Assembly (NCBI GenBank): GCA_038229695.1
Contig: JBBROE010000004.1
Coordinates: 1-64,000 of the forward strand
DNA length: 64,000 bases
Source: JACMLD01 sp038229695
GTDB taxonomy: Bacteria > Bacteroidota > Bacteroidia > Chitinophagales > Chitinophagaceae
Direction: 5' to 3'
In this document: piece by piece, positions 44,228 through 53,716 of the stretch
Layout: every line of letters begins with the position of its first letter
Numbering within the stretch: position 1 is the first letter of the stretch
Made by a program: the position numbers and the translations under genes
Notes under the pieces: generated by a model
Told to the model about the DNA's origin: nothing
The model's input: the letters and a program-made list of their open reading frames with translations, nothing else
Databases searched by the model: none

Positions 44228-46159
44228 TTACCGCAGGAGCACTACCGTACCCTTCTTGCTGATGACGGTGCCCGGTCCCGCCTGCAGTTCCAGCTCATAG
44301 ATATACATCCCCGCAGGCTGCATCTGGCCCCGGTAGGTGCCGTCCCAGCCCGCGCCGGAACCGCTTGCTGAGAAAATCCGTTGCCCCCAGCGATTGTAAA
44401 TCCAAAGGTGGAGGAGCTTGTAATTGTCCGGCAACAATACCCTGAATACATCATTCCTGAAATCACCGTTCGGGGAAAATGCATTGGGGATGCCAAAAAT
44501 ATTATACACTTTCACATTTACCACATCGCTAACCGATCCGCAGCCGACGGTAGAGTTCACCTGGAGCGTGTAGGTTTCACTGACGGGCGGGTAGGCATGG
44601 GGAGTAACCGACTGGCCATTATCGAGGTAGTCTGCCGGCGTCCAGTTATACGTAACCGCCGTGCCCGAAACCATCCCGTGCAGCACCGCGGTGTCTCCTT
44701 TAATGATCGTTTTATCGGGTCCGGCCACGGCAACGGGCTTTTTGTAAATATCAAGCTGCAGGTAGGCCGAATCCTGGCAGCCATACTGGTTGGTGACCAC
44801 TACTTTGTAACGCGTAGAATCATGAGGTAACGCTACCGGGTTGCCGGATGTGTTGTCTGACAAACCGGTGGATGGACTCCATGCATACGTTACCTGCCCA
44901 ACGGCGCTGGCTGACAACTGTACGGGCTGCCCCTCGCAGGCCGGGTCTGGCGACGGAACCGTGACGGTGGTACCGGGAAATGCTTTTAAAAAAAACGTGT
45001 CGGTCAACTGGCAGTTATAATAGAATACCTGCTTCAACTGGTACAAACCGGTATCGCTTACCTGCACGGAAGAGATGCCGGAATGGACGAGGATAGAATT
45101 GTAATTGTTCGGTCCCGTCCACTGCACCTGTAAGGCAAACGGGTCGGCATCCGGGAAAAAGAACGACTTGCCCAAACACCCTTTGACCACCTGGGCCGGC
45201 ACGCGGTCGGGCACAGGATGAATACTGGTAAAAATAACATTGGAGGAAATTCTGCAATACAAAGAAGTAATATTAGCCCGTTCGGCTATGCTTACCCGGT
45301 AGGAGATGGCTCCGGTTCCCCGGTGAGGAACGGCATAGCTGTCTGCCGTCGCGCCGAGAATGTCTACCCAGGTTCTGCCGGTATCTGTACTGCTTTGCCA
45401 CTGCAGCACCGGGTCAGTAAACCCGGTCGTATAACTGGCCTGCATCAGGAAAGGATTGGTATAATCAGCACAAACTTCCGCCGGCCCGGAGGTACCGTCG
45501 ATGACAGCTGTAATGGACGGCCCGCAGGGACGAAGGGTGATATCATCCAGCGCAAACGCGCTTCCGCAGCCAAACGGGGGATTGATATAAAGGGTGATCA
45601 CCAGCGTATTTACGCCGGTGGGCGTCTGCAGCAATAAGGGGTAGAAATTCCATTTTTTATCATCTGCCACAGGCAGCTTGCCGGTGCTGTCCTCTGCCAA
45701 TACAGTACCTGACAACGTACTTACTTTATAATGAATATTTGGCAGCACTGGCGATCCCCCGCAGGCCATCTTGGTCATCACCGACGTGATCCAAACGCCG
45801 AACTGGTAGACTGTACTGCCACAGAGATTTTTTGCGGTATCAGTATACACGATCCCCGGCTCGCTTTCGGCATTGACCAGCATATAATTGCCGTTGTGAT
45901 CACCCGTGTGATCCCCGACCAGTTGCACCCAGGTTCGGTTACCGCATCCAAAAAGAAAATTACTCAGGGTGTAGGAGTCTTTCGGCGGACAGCCATTGAC
46001 GTTGGGGAAATGGGTTTTATACGAGGGCAGCACCGCACGCCCCTCGCCAAACGTTTCATTGATCACGGGGTCGCCAAGACTGCCGGTGCATTGCTGGGCG
46101 GCCATCCGGCCGCTCCACAACAGGAAAGACATCAAGGCAATTAACAACCGGCTGTGCAT
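44228..46159 (-). CDS. T9SS type B-secreted PKD/Ig-like surface protein
   Basis: A 643-residue secreted protein with a signal peptide (SFLLWSGRMAAQ). Residues about 25-220 look like a jelly-roll or lectin-like domain. They are followed by Ig/PKD-like repeats (about 225-545: TDPVLQWQSSTDTG, VTYAWSPSTGLSDN, VTYNWTPADYL). The C-terminal 90 residues are a gliding-motility-associated CHU_C domain (GIPNAFSPNGDFRNDVFRV, YNRWGQRIF, GMYIYELEL), the sorting signal of the type B type IX secretion route. It is divergent from the papain/DUF4384 gene across 614 bp. A role as adhesin or exported component of the neighbouring protease cluster is inferred from position only. Confidence 0.88.
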   Translation of the reverse strand: MHSRLLIALMSFLLWSGRMAAQQCTGSLGDPVINETFGEGRAVLPSYKTHFPNVNGCPPKDSYTLSNFLFGCGNRTWVQLVGDHTGDHNGNYMLVNAESEPGIVYTDTAKNLCGSTVYQFGVWITSVMTKMACGGSPVLPNIHYKVSTLSGTVLAEDSTGKLPVADDKKWNFYPLLLQTPTGVNTLVITLYINPPFGCGSAFALDDITLRPCGPSITAVIDGTSGPAEVCADYTNPFLMQASYTTGFTDPVLQWQSSTDTGRTWVDILGATADSYAVPHRGTGAISYRVSIAERANITSLYCRISSNVIFTSIHPVPDRVPAQVVKGCLGKSFFFPDADPFALQVQWTGPNNYNSILVHSGISSVQVSDTGLYQLKQVFYYNCQLTDTFFLKAFPGTTVTVPSPDPACEGQPVQLSASAVGQVTYAWSPSTGLSDNTSGNPVALPHDSTRYKVVVTNQYGCQDSAYLQLDIYKKPVAVAGPDKTIIKGDTAVLHGMVSGTAVTYNWTPADYLDNGQSVTPHAYPPVSETYTLQVNSTVGCGSVSDVVNVKVYNIFGIPNAFSPNGDFRNDVFRVLLPDNYKLLHLWIYNRWGQRIFSASGSGAGWDGTYRGQMQPAGMYIYELELQAGPGTVISKKGTVVLLR

Positions 46160-46773
46160 GCAGCAATTCAGTTTTACGAATTAGGGAAAGGACAAACATC
46201 CAATGAAACCGGGGCAGCTACTAACTTCATCCTCGTCACGGCTGCCTACGTGGTCCCGGCACAGAACGACAGTAAATCATCCCGGCTATGAATAGCCATA
46301 CGGCCAGGACTACCCGACCGGTTTGCAAATTAACTGATTTATTTAATTCGTCCTGCTCCTTGTTCGATGGCTATCACGGTTACACCTGCATCATTCCATG
46401 CCCCGCGCTTATCCTTACGATACAGGTAAGCAGTTATGGAACCGGCTAAAGCACTTTTGAAATTCAACGAAGCGCCGGCTGCCCGGGACCTGGCGCCTGG
46501 GCGCTACACGCTTTACGGCCTGCATATCCCGGAGGCACTACCGCTACCGGGTAGCCCTGGTTGCCGGCAACCGCTGTCTACGCCCATTAACGGAAACATA
46601 GGGGATAATTTTGTACCTTTTGACCCTTATTACCTTTACCGGATACCTTTCCCCTCAGAAAACAAAACCTGGCCCGGACCCGGTATTGCCCCAACACCGG
46701 TTGATGCATACGCCACGTCCCGCCGCACCCGGCATATCCTGTCAAAACCAGAACCATCACACCGCAACTGTCT
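46160..46773. other. Divergent intergenic region with a -7-like element
   Basis: 614 bp between a minus-strand surface protein and the plus-strand papain gene. TAATTTTG at 46606-46613 matches the Bacteroidota -7 consensus TAnnTTTG, but no TTTG at the right distance upstream was found. A 113-codon plus-strand frame (46436-46777) is Pro-rich and unrecognised, so it is not called as a gene. Confidence 0.35.
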
Positions 46774-48228
46774 ATGAATGCTTTTCGCTATACGCCCGCC
46801 TGTCTGCTGTTGTGTTGCCTGCTCGGCCGGTACCCGGCGGTGACGGCGCAGAAAATTTATTTTACCGGTGACAACACGGACCAGGCTGCATTTGATAAAA
46901 TTCCCAGGTCGGCCACCCGCGCCACCCGTGACATCGCGGATCTTCCGGACAGCGCCTCAATAAAATTGTTCGCGCCGGTACCCCGTAACCAGGGTAACCT
47001 CGGTACCTGTGTTGCCTGGAGCACAGGCTATGCGGCACGGACCATCAGCTATTGTATCCAGCACCAGGTTACCAACCCGGCTCAAATCAATGCCCTCAGT
47101 TTTTCTCCCACTTACCTCTACTCTTATGTAAAGACGCCCGGAGACCAGGACTGCACCGGCGGATCAAAAATAGAAGACGCCCTCAAAATCCTCGGCAGTA
47201 AAGGCGATGTGCCGATGACCACCGGCCCTCCTGCCTGCACGGGCACCATCGACAGTGCCACCGACCAGAAAGCCAGGGATTACAGTATCAAAACTTACGT
47301 GTCCCTAACGAATATATTTAAACGCATTACAAACAACGAAGTGCTGGCCATCAAAAAGGAGATCGCGGAGAAAAAACCCGTCATCTTCAGCCTGGTTTGT
47401 TATAAGAGTTTGTTCAATACCGGGCAGGACGGCAGGTGGACCCCAGTGCCCGATGATTCCGTAGTCGGTAACCATGCCGTATGCATCGTGGGATACAACG
47501 ACAATAAATTCGGCGGCGCTTTTGAAGTAATGAACAGCTGGGGAACGGACTGGGGCAACCACGGCTTCTTCTGGATCACCTATCCGCAGATCATGCAGAA
47601 CGGTAGCTACGCACTGGAACTGATGGATCGCGAAGTTGCCCAGCGCGGACTCGATGGCAGCAGCTTTCAGCCGGAAATAAAAGGCACCCTCGATTTTGTG
47701 ACAACGGACCAGGAGGGCAGGGACCTCAGCCTGATGCCGCTTTCCTCTTTTCCGGTAGCCGGCCAGGAAAAAAAAATTTATGGTTACCGGCTTACTAGTG
47801 CTTACCCGTCCGGCCAGGCATTTAAAATAAAGTTTACCACCAACGCGCCGGCTTTTGTATACCTTTTTTCTGTCGATGAAAATAAAACGGTATCCCCGCT
47901 GTTCCCGTATGCCGGTAATATCAGTCCGGCCGTTAATTCTACCGCGGCAACCATTTACCTGCCGTCGGAAAGCAAACACTACAGCTTGAACGCAGACGCC
48001 CGGAAAGAAGCCATCGCTGTTATTTACAGTAAATCGCCCGTCGATATCAGCCGGCTTAAGTCGGGCATAGCCAGCGGGCCTGATATGGGCGCCGCGCTAA
48101 GCAGTCTTTTTTCCAGGCAACTGATCTCCTTGTCCAGGATCCGTTATGGAACTGACCGGATCAGTTTCCAGGCAGACGCGGGGGATAATGAAATGATTTG
48201 TTTTTTAATTAACCTCGATCACCAATAA
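46774..48228 (+). CDS. Exported papain-type (C1) peptidase with DUF4384
   Basis: A 484-residue protein with a signal peptide (CLLLCCLLGRYPAVTA). The papain-like domain, about residues 70-280, has the oxyanion Gln and catalytic Cys in RNQGNLGTCVAWS (Q73, C79), the His in GNHAVCIVGY (H234) and the Asn in VMNSWGTDWG (N254): a complete triad. No I29-type propeptide precedes it, only about 45 residues. From about 335 on, a DUF4384 domain (YGYRLTSAYPSGQAFKIKF ... PAFVYLFSVDENKTVSPLFP) follows; in other proteins it accompanies kinases and caspases and may sense or bind a peptide. The TPR-caspase gene starts 10 bp later, so the two are co-transcribed. Confidence 0.9.
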   Translation: MNAFRYTPACLLLCCLLGRYPAVTAQKIYFTGDNTDQAAFDKIPRSATRATRDIADLPDSASIKLFAPVPRNQGNLGTCVAWSTGYAARTISYCIQHQVTNPAQINALSFSPTYLYSYVKTPGDQDCTGGSKIEDALKILGSKGDVPMTTGPPACTGTIDSATDQKARDYSIKTYVSLTNIFKRITNNEVLAIKKEIAEKKPVIFSLVCYKSLFNTGQDGRWTPVPDDSVVGNHAVCIVGYNDNKFGGAFEVMNSWGTDWGNHGFFWITYPQIMQNGSYALELMDREVAQRGLDGSSFQPEIKGTLDFVTTDQEGRDLSLMPLSSFPVAGQEKKIYGYRLTSAYPSGQAFKIKFTTNAPAFVYLFSVDENKTVSPLFPYAGNISPAVNSTAATIYLPSESKHYSLNADARKEAIAVIYSKSPVDISRLKSGIASGPDMGAALSSLFSRQLISLSRIRYGTDRISFQADAGDNEMICFLINLDHQ

Positions 48229-48238
48229 CCATATTACC

Positions 48239-50635
48239 ATGAAATATTTTCCCAGGTTAAAAGCATTGATTACCGCCGTACTGTTCCTGCTCCTGTTTCT
48301 CGGTGCAGCTGGCCAGTCAGGTGTAGACCTTTACAACGCTGCCCTTAAATATTACAACAACCGGCAATATCCGCAGGCGATCGATGCGTTCACCGTGGCC
48401 CTCAAAGCTGACCCCGGTATGGCAAATGCGTACCACCTCAGGGGCTTTTGCTACCAGTTCACGGGCAACCTCGATGCAGCAGTAATGGATTATCAGTCGG
48501 CGCTGCGCCTGGCGCCCAACAATGCCGGTATGTACCAGGGGTTGGGGTTTACTTATTTCCGTAAGAAAGCATACGACTCCGCCATGGCCTGTTACAACCG
48601 CTCCCTGTCCATTAATCAGAACATGCCTTATACCTACATCTACCGGGCACAACTGTACCAGGCGCTCGACAAACCTGAGCTTGCGTTGAAAGACTATGAC
48701 GCGGCAATTGCTGCCAGTACTAATTCGCCGGCAGGATATGTTAACCGCGGGAATTATTATTACGGAAGAAAAATGTATGCTACCGCCCTGAAAGATTACA
48801 ACCAGGCCGTTGCGCTGGATCCGAACAGTGACGTGAACCTGAATAACCGCGGCAATTGCTACAACCTGTTAAACCGAACCGATTCAGCCTTCACGGATTT
48901 TAACAAATCACTGGGCCTGAAAGCGGACAATGCCCCGGCCTACCGCGGACGGGGTGCCTGCTACAGAAAGAAAAATCAGTTTGACCTCGCCATGGCAGAC
49001 TACAATGCAGCGCTGAAACTCGACCCCCGCAGCATGTACACATACAATGACCGGGGATTGCTGGAGGTGAACATGGGATTATATCAACAGGCAGTGGACG
49101 ATTATAGGAAAGCGATTGCTATCGACAGTGGTAAAAAAAGCTCCTACGCGATCATCAACATCATCGAACCGCTGACCCGTCTCCGCCAGTTTTCTGAAGC
49201 AGCAGGTTATTATACCGATTACCAGAACAATTACAGTAAAGGTTATATCGAAAGTCCGTCCTGGGCTTTTTACAAAAAATATATGGAAGCCGTTACGCAA
49301 AATCTTGCCAGGTCAGATTTCGCCGGGGCTTTGCCTGTTATCAAAAATGCGGAACAACTCTATAACACCAAAAGCGGCATCGACCAGGGAGACGACTTTC
49401 AGAAACGAAATTACTCCTCCATCCTGGCCCTTGAAGGATTTGTTCAGCAACAACTCAACAATACAGAAGTCGCCCGCCAGGTGTACGACGAAGCGATACT
49501 GCTAAACAAGAACCAGCCCGATGTGCTGGCGTCCATTCAAAAGATTAATGAAAAGAAACTGCTTGCCGTTGCGCAGGACAATAGCAACCCGGTTATCAAA
49601 ATCCTGGAACCGGGCGCAAAAAGCCGCTCCATATCCGTGGAAGATGATAAGGTGGCCAGCATGCGCCAGTCCATTCGCGGGCAGGCCATCGATCCCAGCG
49701 GCATCAAGAGCCTGAAACTGAACAACAGCCCGCTGAAAGTGGAAGAAAATGGCTATTTCGATACCACGGTGGTACTTAAACCGGGGGTCAATATATTTAC
49801 CTTACTGGCCACCGACAACAATGCCAACTCGGTGTCAGAAACCATTCAACTGACTACCGGTGCCGACAAACCGGGAAATGCTGCTGTGACAACCGTGGAC
49901 AATAAACCACCGGTGGATTATAACCCCGTCTATCATGCCATACTCATCGCGGAAAGTGATTATGCCGACACCAAACACATTCCCTCGCTGACCGGGCCGC
50001 TGACTGATATGCAAAAAATATTTACGGTGCTGACCGGCAATTATTATTTCCAGCCGGAAAATGTGGATACGCTGGTCAACGCCAAAAAGATCACGATCCT
50101 CGAAACGATTGTAAAGCGCGCGAACGAGATGGGAGAAAATGATAACCTTTTCATCTTCTATGCCGGCCATGGTGAGATGATTACGCACCCGGATAATTCG
50201 GAAGAAGGCTTCCTGCTGCCGCAGGATGCAGAACGGGGTGCCCTCAGCACCTATATCAGCAGTGACGACCTGGTCCGGACCATCCGCTATTCCAAGGCAA
50301 AGCACATCCTTTTTGTGGCAGACGCCTGTTTTGCCGGATCACTGTTCCGTGATTTACCCGCTGAAGCACCGGCTACCGTGGCCGAAGCGTACAAGGACAA
50401 AAGCCGGCGGCTCCTGGCAAGCGGTAACCGCACCAGGGTGCCCGACCAGAGTGAATTCATCGAAGACCTGCGGCTGGCGCTACAGGAAAACCGTGAAGGA
50501 TATATTACGGCCGAACAGCTGATCGACCGTTTCAAAGGCGACTATAGCAAATCGACCCACCTGCAACTGCAATACAACCCGATCAAAAACGTAGATGACC
50601 TTGGCGGCCAGTTTGTATTCAAAAGGAAAAAATAA
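48239..50635 (+). CDS. Exported TPR-Ig-caspase protein
   Basis: A 798-residue protein with a signal peptide (LITAVLFLLLFLGAAGQ). Residues about 27-300 are roughly eight TPR units (LYNAALKYYNNRQYPQAIDAF and similar). A helical linker and a beta-sandwich domain around 450-545 (IKILEPGAKSRSISV ... VNIFTLLATDNN) come next. The C-terminal caspase-like C14 domain (about 565-798) has H644 in FYAGHGE and C697 in ADACFAG, both in the expected context. It probably cleaves after basic residues, as bacterial metacaspase or paracaspase relatives often do, but this is inferred. It starts 10 bp after the papain/DUF4384 gene. Export puts this caspase outside the cytoplasm. Confidence 0.9.
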   Translation: MKYFPRLKALITAVLFLLLFLGAAGQSGVDLYNAALKYYNNRQYPQAIDAFTVALKADPGMANAYHLRGFCYQFTGNLDAAVMDYQSALRLAPNNAGMYQGLGFTYFRKKAYDSAMACYNRSLSINQNMPYTYIYRAQLYQALDKPELALKDYDAAIAASTNSPAGYVNRGNYYYGRKMYATALKDYNQAVALDPNSDVNLNNRGNCYNLLNRTDSAFTDFNKSLGLKADNAPAYRGRGACYRKKNQFDLAMADYNAALKLDPRSMYTYNDRGLLEVNMGLYQQAVDDYRKAIAIDSGKKSSYAIINIIEPLTRLRQFSEAAGYYTDYQNNYSKGYIESPSWAFYKKYMEAVTQNLARSDFAGALPVIKNAEQLYNTKSGIDQGDDFQKRNYSSILALEGFVQQQLNNTEVARQVYDEAILLNKNQPDVLASIQKINEKKLLAVAQDNSNPVIKILEPGAKSRSISVEDDKVASMRQSIRGQAIDPSGIKSLKLNNSPLKVEENGYFDTTVVLKPGVNIFTLLATDNNANSVSETIQLTTGADKPGNAAVTTVDNKPPVDYNPVYHAILIAESDYADTKHIPSLTGPLTDMQKIFTVLTGNYYFQPENVDTLVNAKKITILETIVKRANEMGENDNLFIFYAGHGEMITHPDNSEEGFLLPQDAERGALSTYISSDDLVRTIRYSKAKHILFVADACFAGSLFRDLPAEAPATVAEAYKDKSRRLLASGNRTRVPDQSEFIEDLRLALQENREGYITAEQLIDRFKGDYSKSTHLQLQYNPIKNVDDLGGQFVFKRKK

Positions 50636-50696
50636 CTGTGCGACTTGTACCGGGAACACGCCACGACCAGCGTATAACAGCCAGGAACTACCGGTT

Positions 50697-51950
50697 TCAC
50701 CGGCTCTTCCCGATCCGTGCGCGGGACGCCTTGATGCCCGAGAGGTCATCCCCCGCCCTGGCCGGATCAAGGTGAATAGTCGGTTGCTGGTTTTTGTGGT
50801 AGCCTGCCATGTCCCGCTGCACACGGCTGAACAGGGAATCAACGCGTGTGCCCGGGGGCTGTAGCCTGCAGACACGCACAAAGGAACCGGTAAACAATCC
50901 ATGAATCGTCTTATTGCTGTCCGGAAACTCCAGCGCTTTCTGGTAGTCGGTAGTGCCCGATATAAATAAAAACCCGGAATTCTTCCGGCTCGCCGGCCTG
51001 GCTATGGTATCTTTTTCTGAGATGTGCAGCACTTCCGTGGAATTAAACGAGCGCACTGACAGCCCCGTATTTTGCTGCAGTTCGGCTGAATCATAGCTAT
51101 TCAGCGTCCTGTTCAGGAAATACGTGTACGGGCAGGAGCCGATACCTTTTGCGTTGACCGGGAAACACGCAGGTTCGGTATGTACCTGATCGTCCCTGCA
51201 ATCCGGAACACCATCCCCATCGGAATCCCTCGAGGCTTCCATGGAATCAGCCCTGCTCACCGGGCAACCCGCCGCGCGGCTGCTTATATTTCCACTGAGG
51301 CTGTCTATCAGTTGTTGCGGATCCGCAGCCGTTGCCGTGAGCCGGCTCATCAGTTCATCCAGATCGACCGCACGCGTTTTGCTGTACGTTACCTCACTAT
51401 TGCCCGAGGCCATAGCGAGGTTGCCGCTGTAACAGCAATCGAAAATGGTGGTGAGTACCACCTGCTTGTCAATAAACAAATTAAAATACCGTTTCAGCGT
51501 AAAGTCGCGAAGAAAACATTTAAACTGATCACTGTAATTATACAGGTCGCTGGTCAGCATGGCCTGGTTGAACCCGGCTTTTACGGGGTCATTGTCTTCC
51601 TCCGAATTTTTCAGGTAAACCCCATGACCGGAATAATAAAAAAACATCATATCCCCCTTGCGGCACAGCTTCAGTTTTTTTTCAAGGGCGGCGATAATAT
51701 TATCGCGGGTAGCGTCGGCATTGTACACCGTATCAATATCCTTTCCGGCGAAGCCGAAGCGATGCAGTAACACATCGCGGATGGCATTGGCATCATTCAC
51801 CGACCCTTTCAGGCTCTCTTTGCTTTTAATTCCCTTTACTTCATAATAGTCGTTGATGCCAACCAGCAGGGCATACTTGTGCTGCGCCCGTGCCTGGTTA
51901 AACAAAACAGGGAGCAGTAAAGAGGAAACTAAAATTACCCGCCAACCCAT
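50697..51950 (-). CDS. Exported caspase-family (C14) peptidase
   Basis: A 417-residue protein with a signal peptide (VILVSSLLLPVLFNQARA). The caspase fold starts right after (KYALLVGINDY), with H109 in FFYYSGHGVYL and the catalytic Cys in IFDCCYSGN (C173; C172 precedes it). After about residue 230 a low-complexity, Asp-rich stretch with D-x-D-G-D-G-V-P-D (DSDGDGVPDCRDD, a calcium-type loop) interrupts the fold before the rest of the domain (SGFLFISGTTDYQKALEF). It converges with the TPR-caspase gene (61 bp between stops) and is divergent from the TPR/membrane protein (56 bp between starts). Confidence 0.88.
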   Translation of the reverse strand: MGWRVILVSSLLLPVLFNQARAQHKYALLVGINDYYEVKGIKSKESLKGSVNDANAIRDVLLHRFGFAGKDIDTVYNADATRDNIIAALEKKLKLCRKGDMMFFYYSGHGVYLKNSEEDNDPVKAGFNQAMLTSDLYNYSDQFKCFLRDFTLKRYFNLFIDKQVVLTTIFDCCYSGNLAMASGNSEVTYSKTRAVDLDELMSRLTATAADPQQLIDSLSGNISSRAAGCPVSRADSMEASRDSDGDGVPDCRDDQVHTEPACFPVNAKGIGSCPYTYFLNRTLNSYDSAELQQNTGLSVRSFNSTEVLHISEKDTIARPASRKNSGFLFISGTTDYQKALEFPDSNKTIHGLFTGSFVRVCRLQPPGTRVDSLFSRVQRDMAGYHKNQQPTIHLDPARAGDDLSGIKASRARIGKSR

Positions 51951-52006
51951 ATTCCAGATTTAATAATTTATTTTCGCTACAAGTTACCAAAATTTAAAGA
52001 CGCAGG

Positions 52007-53398
52007 ATGAAAGGTACGCTGCTCGTAATGCTGCTGCTGTCGCTTTTTACCGGGCTGGCCCAGCACCAAAAGCCGGATTCGCTGCAAATTGCACTCACCG
52101 CTGCGACGACCGATACCGCCAGGGTCATCGCACGCTGCAACATCAGCCATGCATTCCAGGGCTCCAAGCCCGACTCAGCACTGCTCTATGCCCAGGAAGC
52201 CTATTTCCTGTCGGTAAAAATAAGTTTTATGCGCGGTGAAAGCTGGGCGTTGTCTGAAATGGCCTTCGCCTTCAACAGCCTTGGCAACTTCCCCAAGGCG
52301 CTCGAATACTACATCATGCAACTTAAACGGGAAGAAAAACGGGGATATCCCGATAACATCGCCATCGTCTACCTGAACATTGCCTTGCTGTACGACAATT
52401 CAAAAGATTATCACAAGGCGCTGGGCTATGCAAAAACTGCAGACTCCATCATTCGCGTAAACCGGTATGATAACCTGGCGCTCTACAGCGAACTGGATGT
52501 GGGAGAGATCTATGAGAAACTGAATGACCTGGATTCCGCCCAACTCTACACGGAAACCTGCTTCAGCAAGGCGGTGCTCGCCGGGAACAGTTCGGTAACC
52601 GGCACAGCCCTCAATAACCTCGGCAACATCTTTTATAAGCGCCACCAGCTGCCGGAAGCCGCAGACAAATACCGATCGGCCCTTCCCTACCTTAATGCCA
52701 CCAACGATTTCAGTACTTATACCGAAAGCCTGCTCGGGCTCGCCAGGATCGCCAACGAACGGCAACAGCCTGACTCCGCCATTCACTTTGCCAGGCATTC
52801 TTTTCGTATTGCCAGCAATAACCTCTTTCTCAGCCGGGCGCTGGATGCCAGCGCGCTCCTGGTGAAACTCTTTAAAGAAAAAAATAACACGGACAGTGCT
52901 TTTGCCTACCAGGAAATTAAAGTGGCCCTCAAAGATTCCATCGAGAGCCGGGAGCGGATTAAGGCCATGCAGAACCTGGCCACCGAGGAGGAACTGCGGC
53001 AAAAGGAAATAGCCAAGCAAAAAAGGGAAGAAGTGGAGGACCGAAAACAAAAACTACAGCTGCTCATCATCGGCATAGCCATACCAATCTTCTTTTTTAT
53101 CAGCCTGGTGCTCAGCCGGAGAAAAGTACACAAGCGGCTGATTGAATTCTCGGGCATCATCTCCATTCTCCTCCTTTTTGAATACATCACCCTGTTGCTC
53201 CACCCGTTCATAGCGGAGAAAACCAATCATTCGCCGATCATTGAAATCATCATCTTCGTAACGATCGCCGCCATCATATCGCCTTTGCACCATCGTATCG
53301 AACGCTGGCTCATAAAAGAACTCACCCGGCTCAACGCACTCAAACACCATCACCCGCCGGATACAAAAAAGCAACCGGACGAATTGCCGGTTGCCTGA
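52007..53398 (+). CDS. TPR-coiled-coil membrane protein without kinase domain
   Basis: A 463-residue protein with a short signal sequence (VMLLLSLFTGLAQ). Residues about 40-305 are TPR-like helical repeats (YAQEAYFLSVKISFMRGE, LGNIFYKRHQLPEAADKY). A highly charged coiled coil follows (EELRQKEIAKQKREEVEDRKQ, about 325-350), then three hydrophobic segments (LLIIGIAIPIFFFISLVLS, FSGIISILLLFEYITLLLH, IIEIIIFVTIAAIIS) and a short basic tail. The TPR/coiled-coil/TM layout is that of Bacteroidota TPR sensor kinases, but the kinase or LuxR output domain is missing. It starts 56 bp from the caspase gene on the other strand. It could anchor or sense for the exported proteases. Confidence 0.8.
   Translation: MKGTLLVMLLLSLFTGLAQHQKPDSLQIALTAATTDTARVIARCNISHAFQGSKPDSALLYAQEAYFLSVKISFMRGESWALSEMAFAFNSLGNFPKALEYYIMQLKREEKRGYPDNIAIVYLNIALLYDNSKDYHKALGYAKTADSIIRVNRYDNLALYSELDVGEIYEKLNDLDSAQLYTETCFSKAVLAGNSSVTGTALNNLGNIFYKRHQLPEAADKYRSALPYLNATNDFSTYTESLLGLARIANERQQPDSAIHFARHSFRIASNNLFLSRALDASALLVKLFKEKNNTDSAFAYQEIKVALKDSIESRERIKAMQNLATEEELRQKEIAKQKREEVEDRKQKLQLLIIGIAIPIFFFISLVLSRRKVHKRLIEFSGIISILLLFEYITLLLHPFIAEKTNHSPIIEIIIFVTIAAIISPLHHRIERWLIKELTRLNALKHHHPPDTKKQPDELPVA
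53365..53394 (-). terminator. Intrinsic terminator inside the 3' end of the TPR gene
   Basis: Stem GCAACCGG/CCGGTTGC (53371-53378 and 53387-53394) with an 8-nt loop. Read on the minus strand it is followed by TTTTTT. It terminates the small lipoprotein gene that ends at 53416, while its bases also encode the last residues of the convergent TPR protein. Confidence 0.75.
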
Positions 53399-53415
53399 TT
53401 ATGCAGTTGAAAAAA

Positions 53416-53646
53416 TCAATGTGCGGGAGGAGGAACCTGGCCGCCGCGACCAGAGGTATCTGTTTTCATTGTATCGGTACTCATTTTCAGCGAGTCTGTA
53501 TTCATTTTCATGACCGTATCCGCAGAAACGGTATTGTTATCTGTTGCAGTTGCCGGTGCATTGTTGTTGCAGCTGTACAACAGGCAGACAGTCACCAGGA
53601 GAAAACCGGAAACCGACAGGAAAACTTTGTTGGAGATTTTTTGCAT
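53416..53646 (-). CDS. Small Thr/Ser-rich lipoprotein
   Basis: A 76-residue lipoprotein. Start at ATG 53646 gives a textbook signal, KISNKVFLSVSGFLLVTVCLLYSC with the lipid Cys near residue 25. The mature part is low complexity, with TDTM/MKMNTDSLKMS-like repeats and a Pro-rich end. An upstream start would only prepend unrelated residues. It is separated by 70 bp from the glycerate kinase gene and ends at a terminator. Function unknown; such small lipoproteins are common in this phylum. Confidence 0.65.
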   Translation of the reverse strand: MQKISNKVFLSVSGFLLVTVCLLYSCNNNAPATATDNNTVSADTVMKMNTDSLKMSTDTMKTDTSGRGGQVPPPAH

Positions 53647-53716
53647 AGCGTTAATTTTTACTAAAATAAGGCAATTCGGATGATTTACCCGTCTATCCCC
53701 CATTTCATGATTGTCG

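Noticed and set aside
46436..46777. A 113-codon Pro-rich plus-strand frame before the papain gene
   Set aside because: Composition is not protein-like for this genome, no signal or domain, and it overlaps the next start by 4 bp only incidentally.
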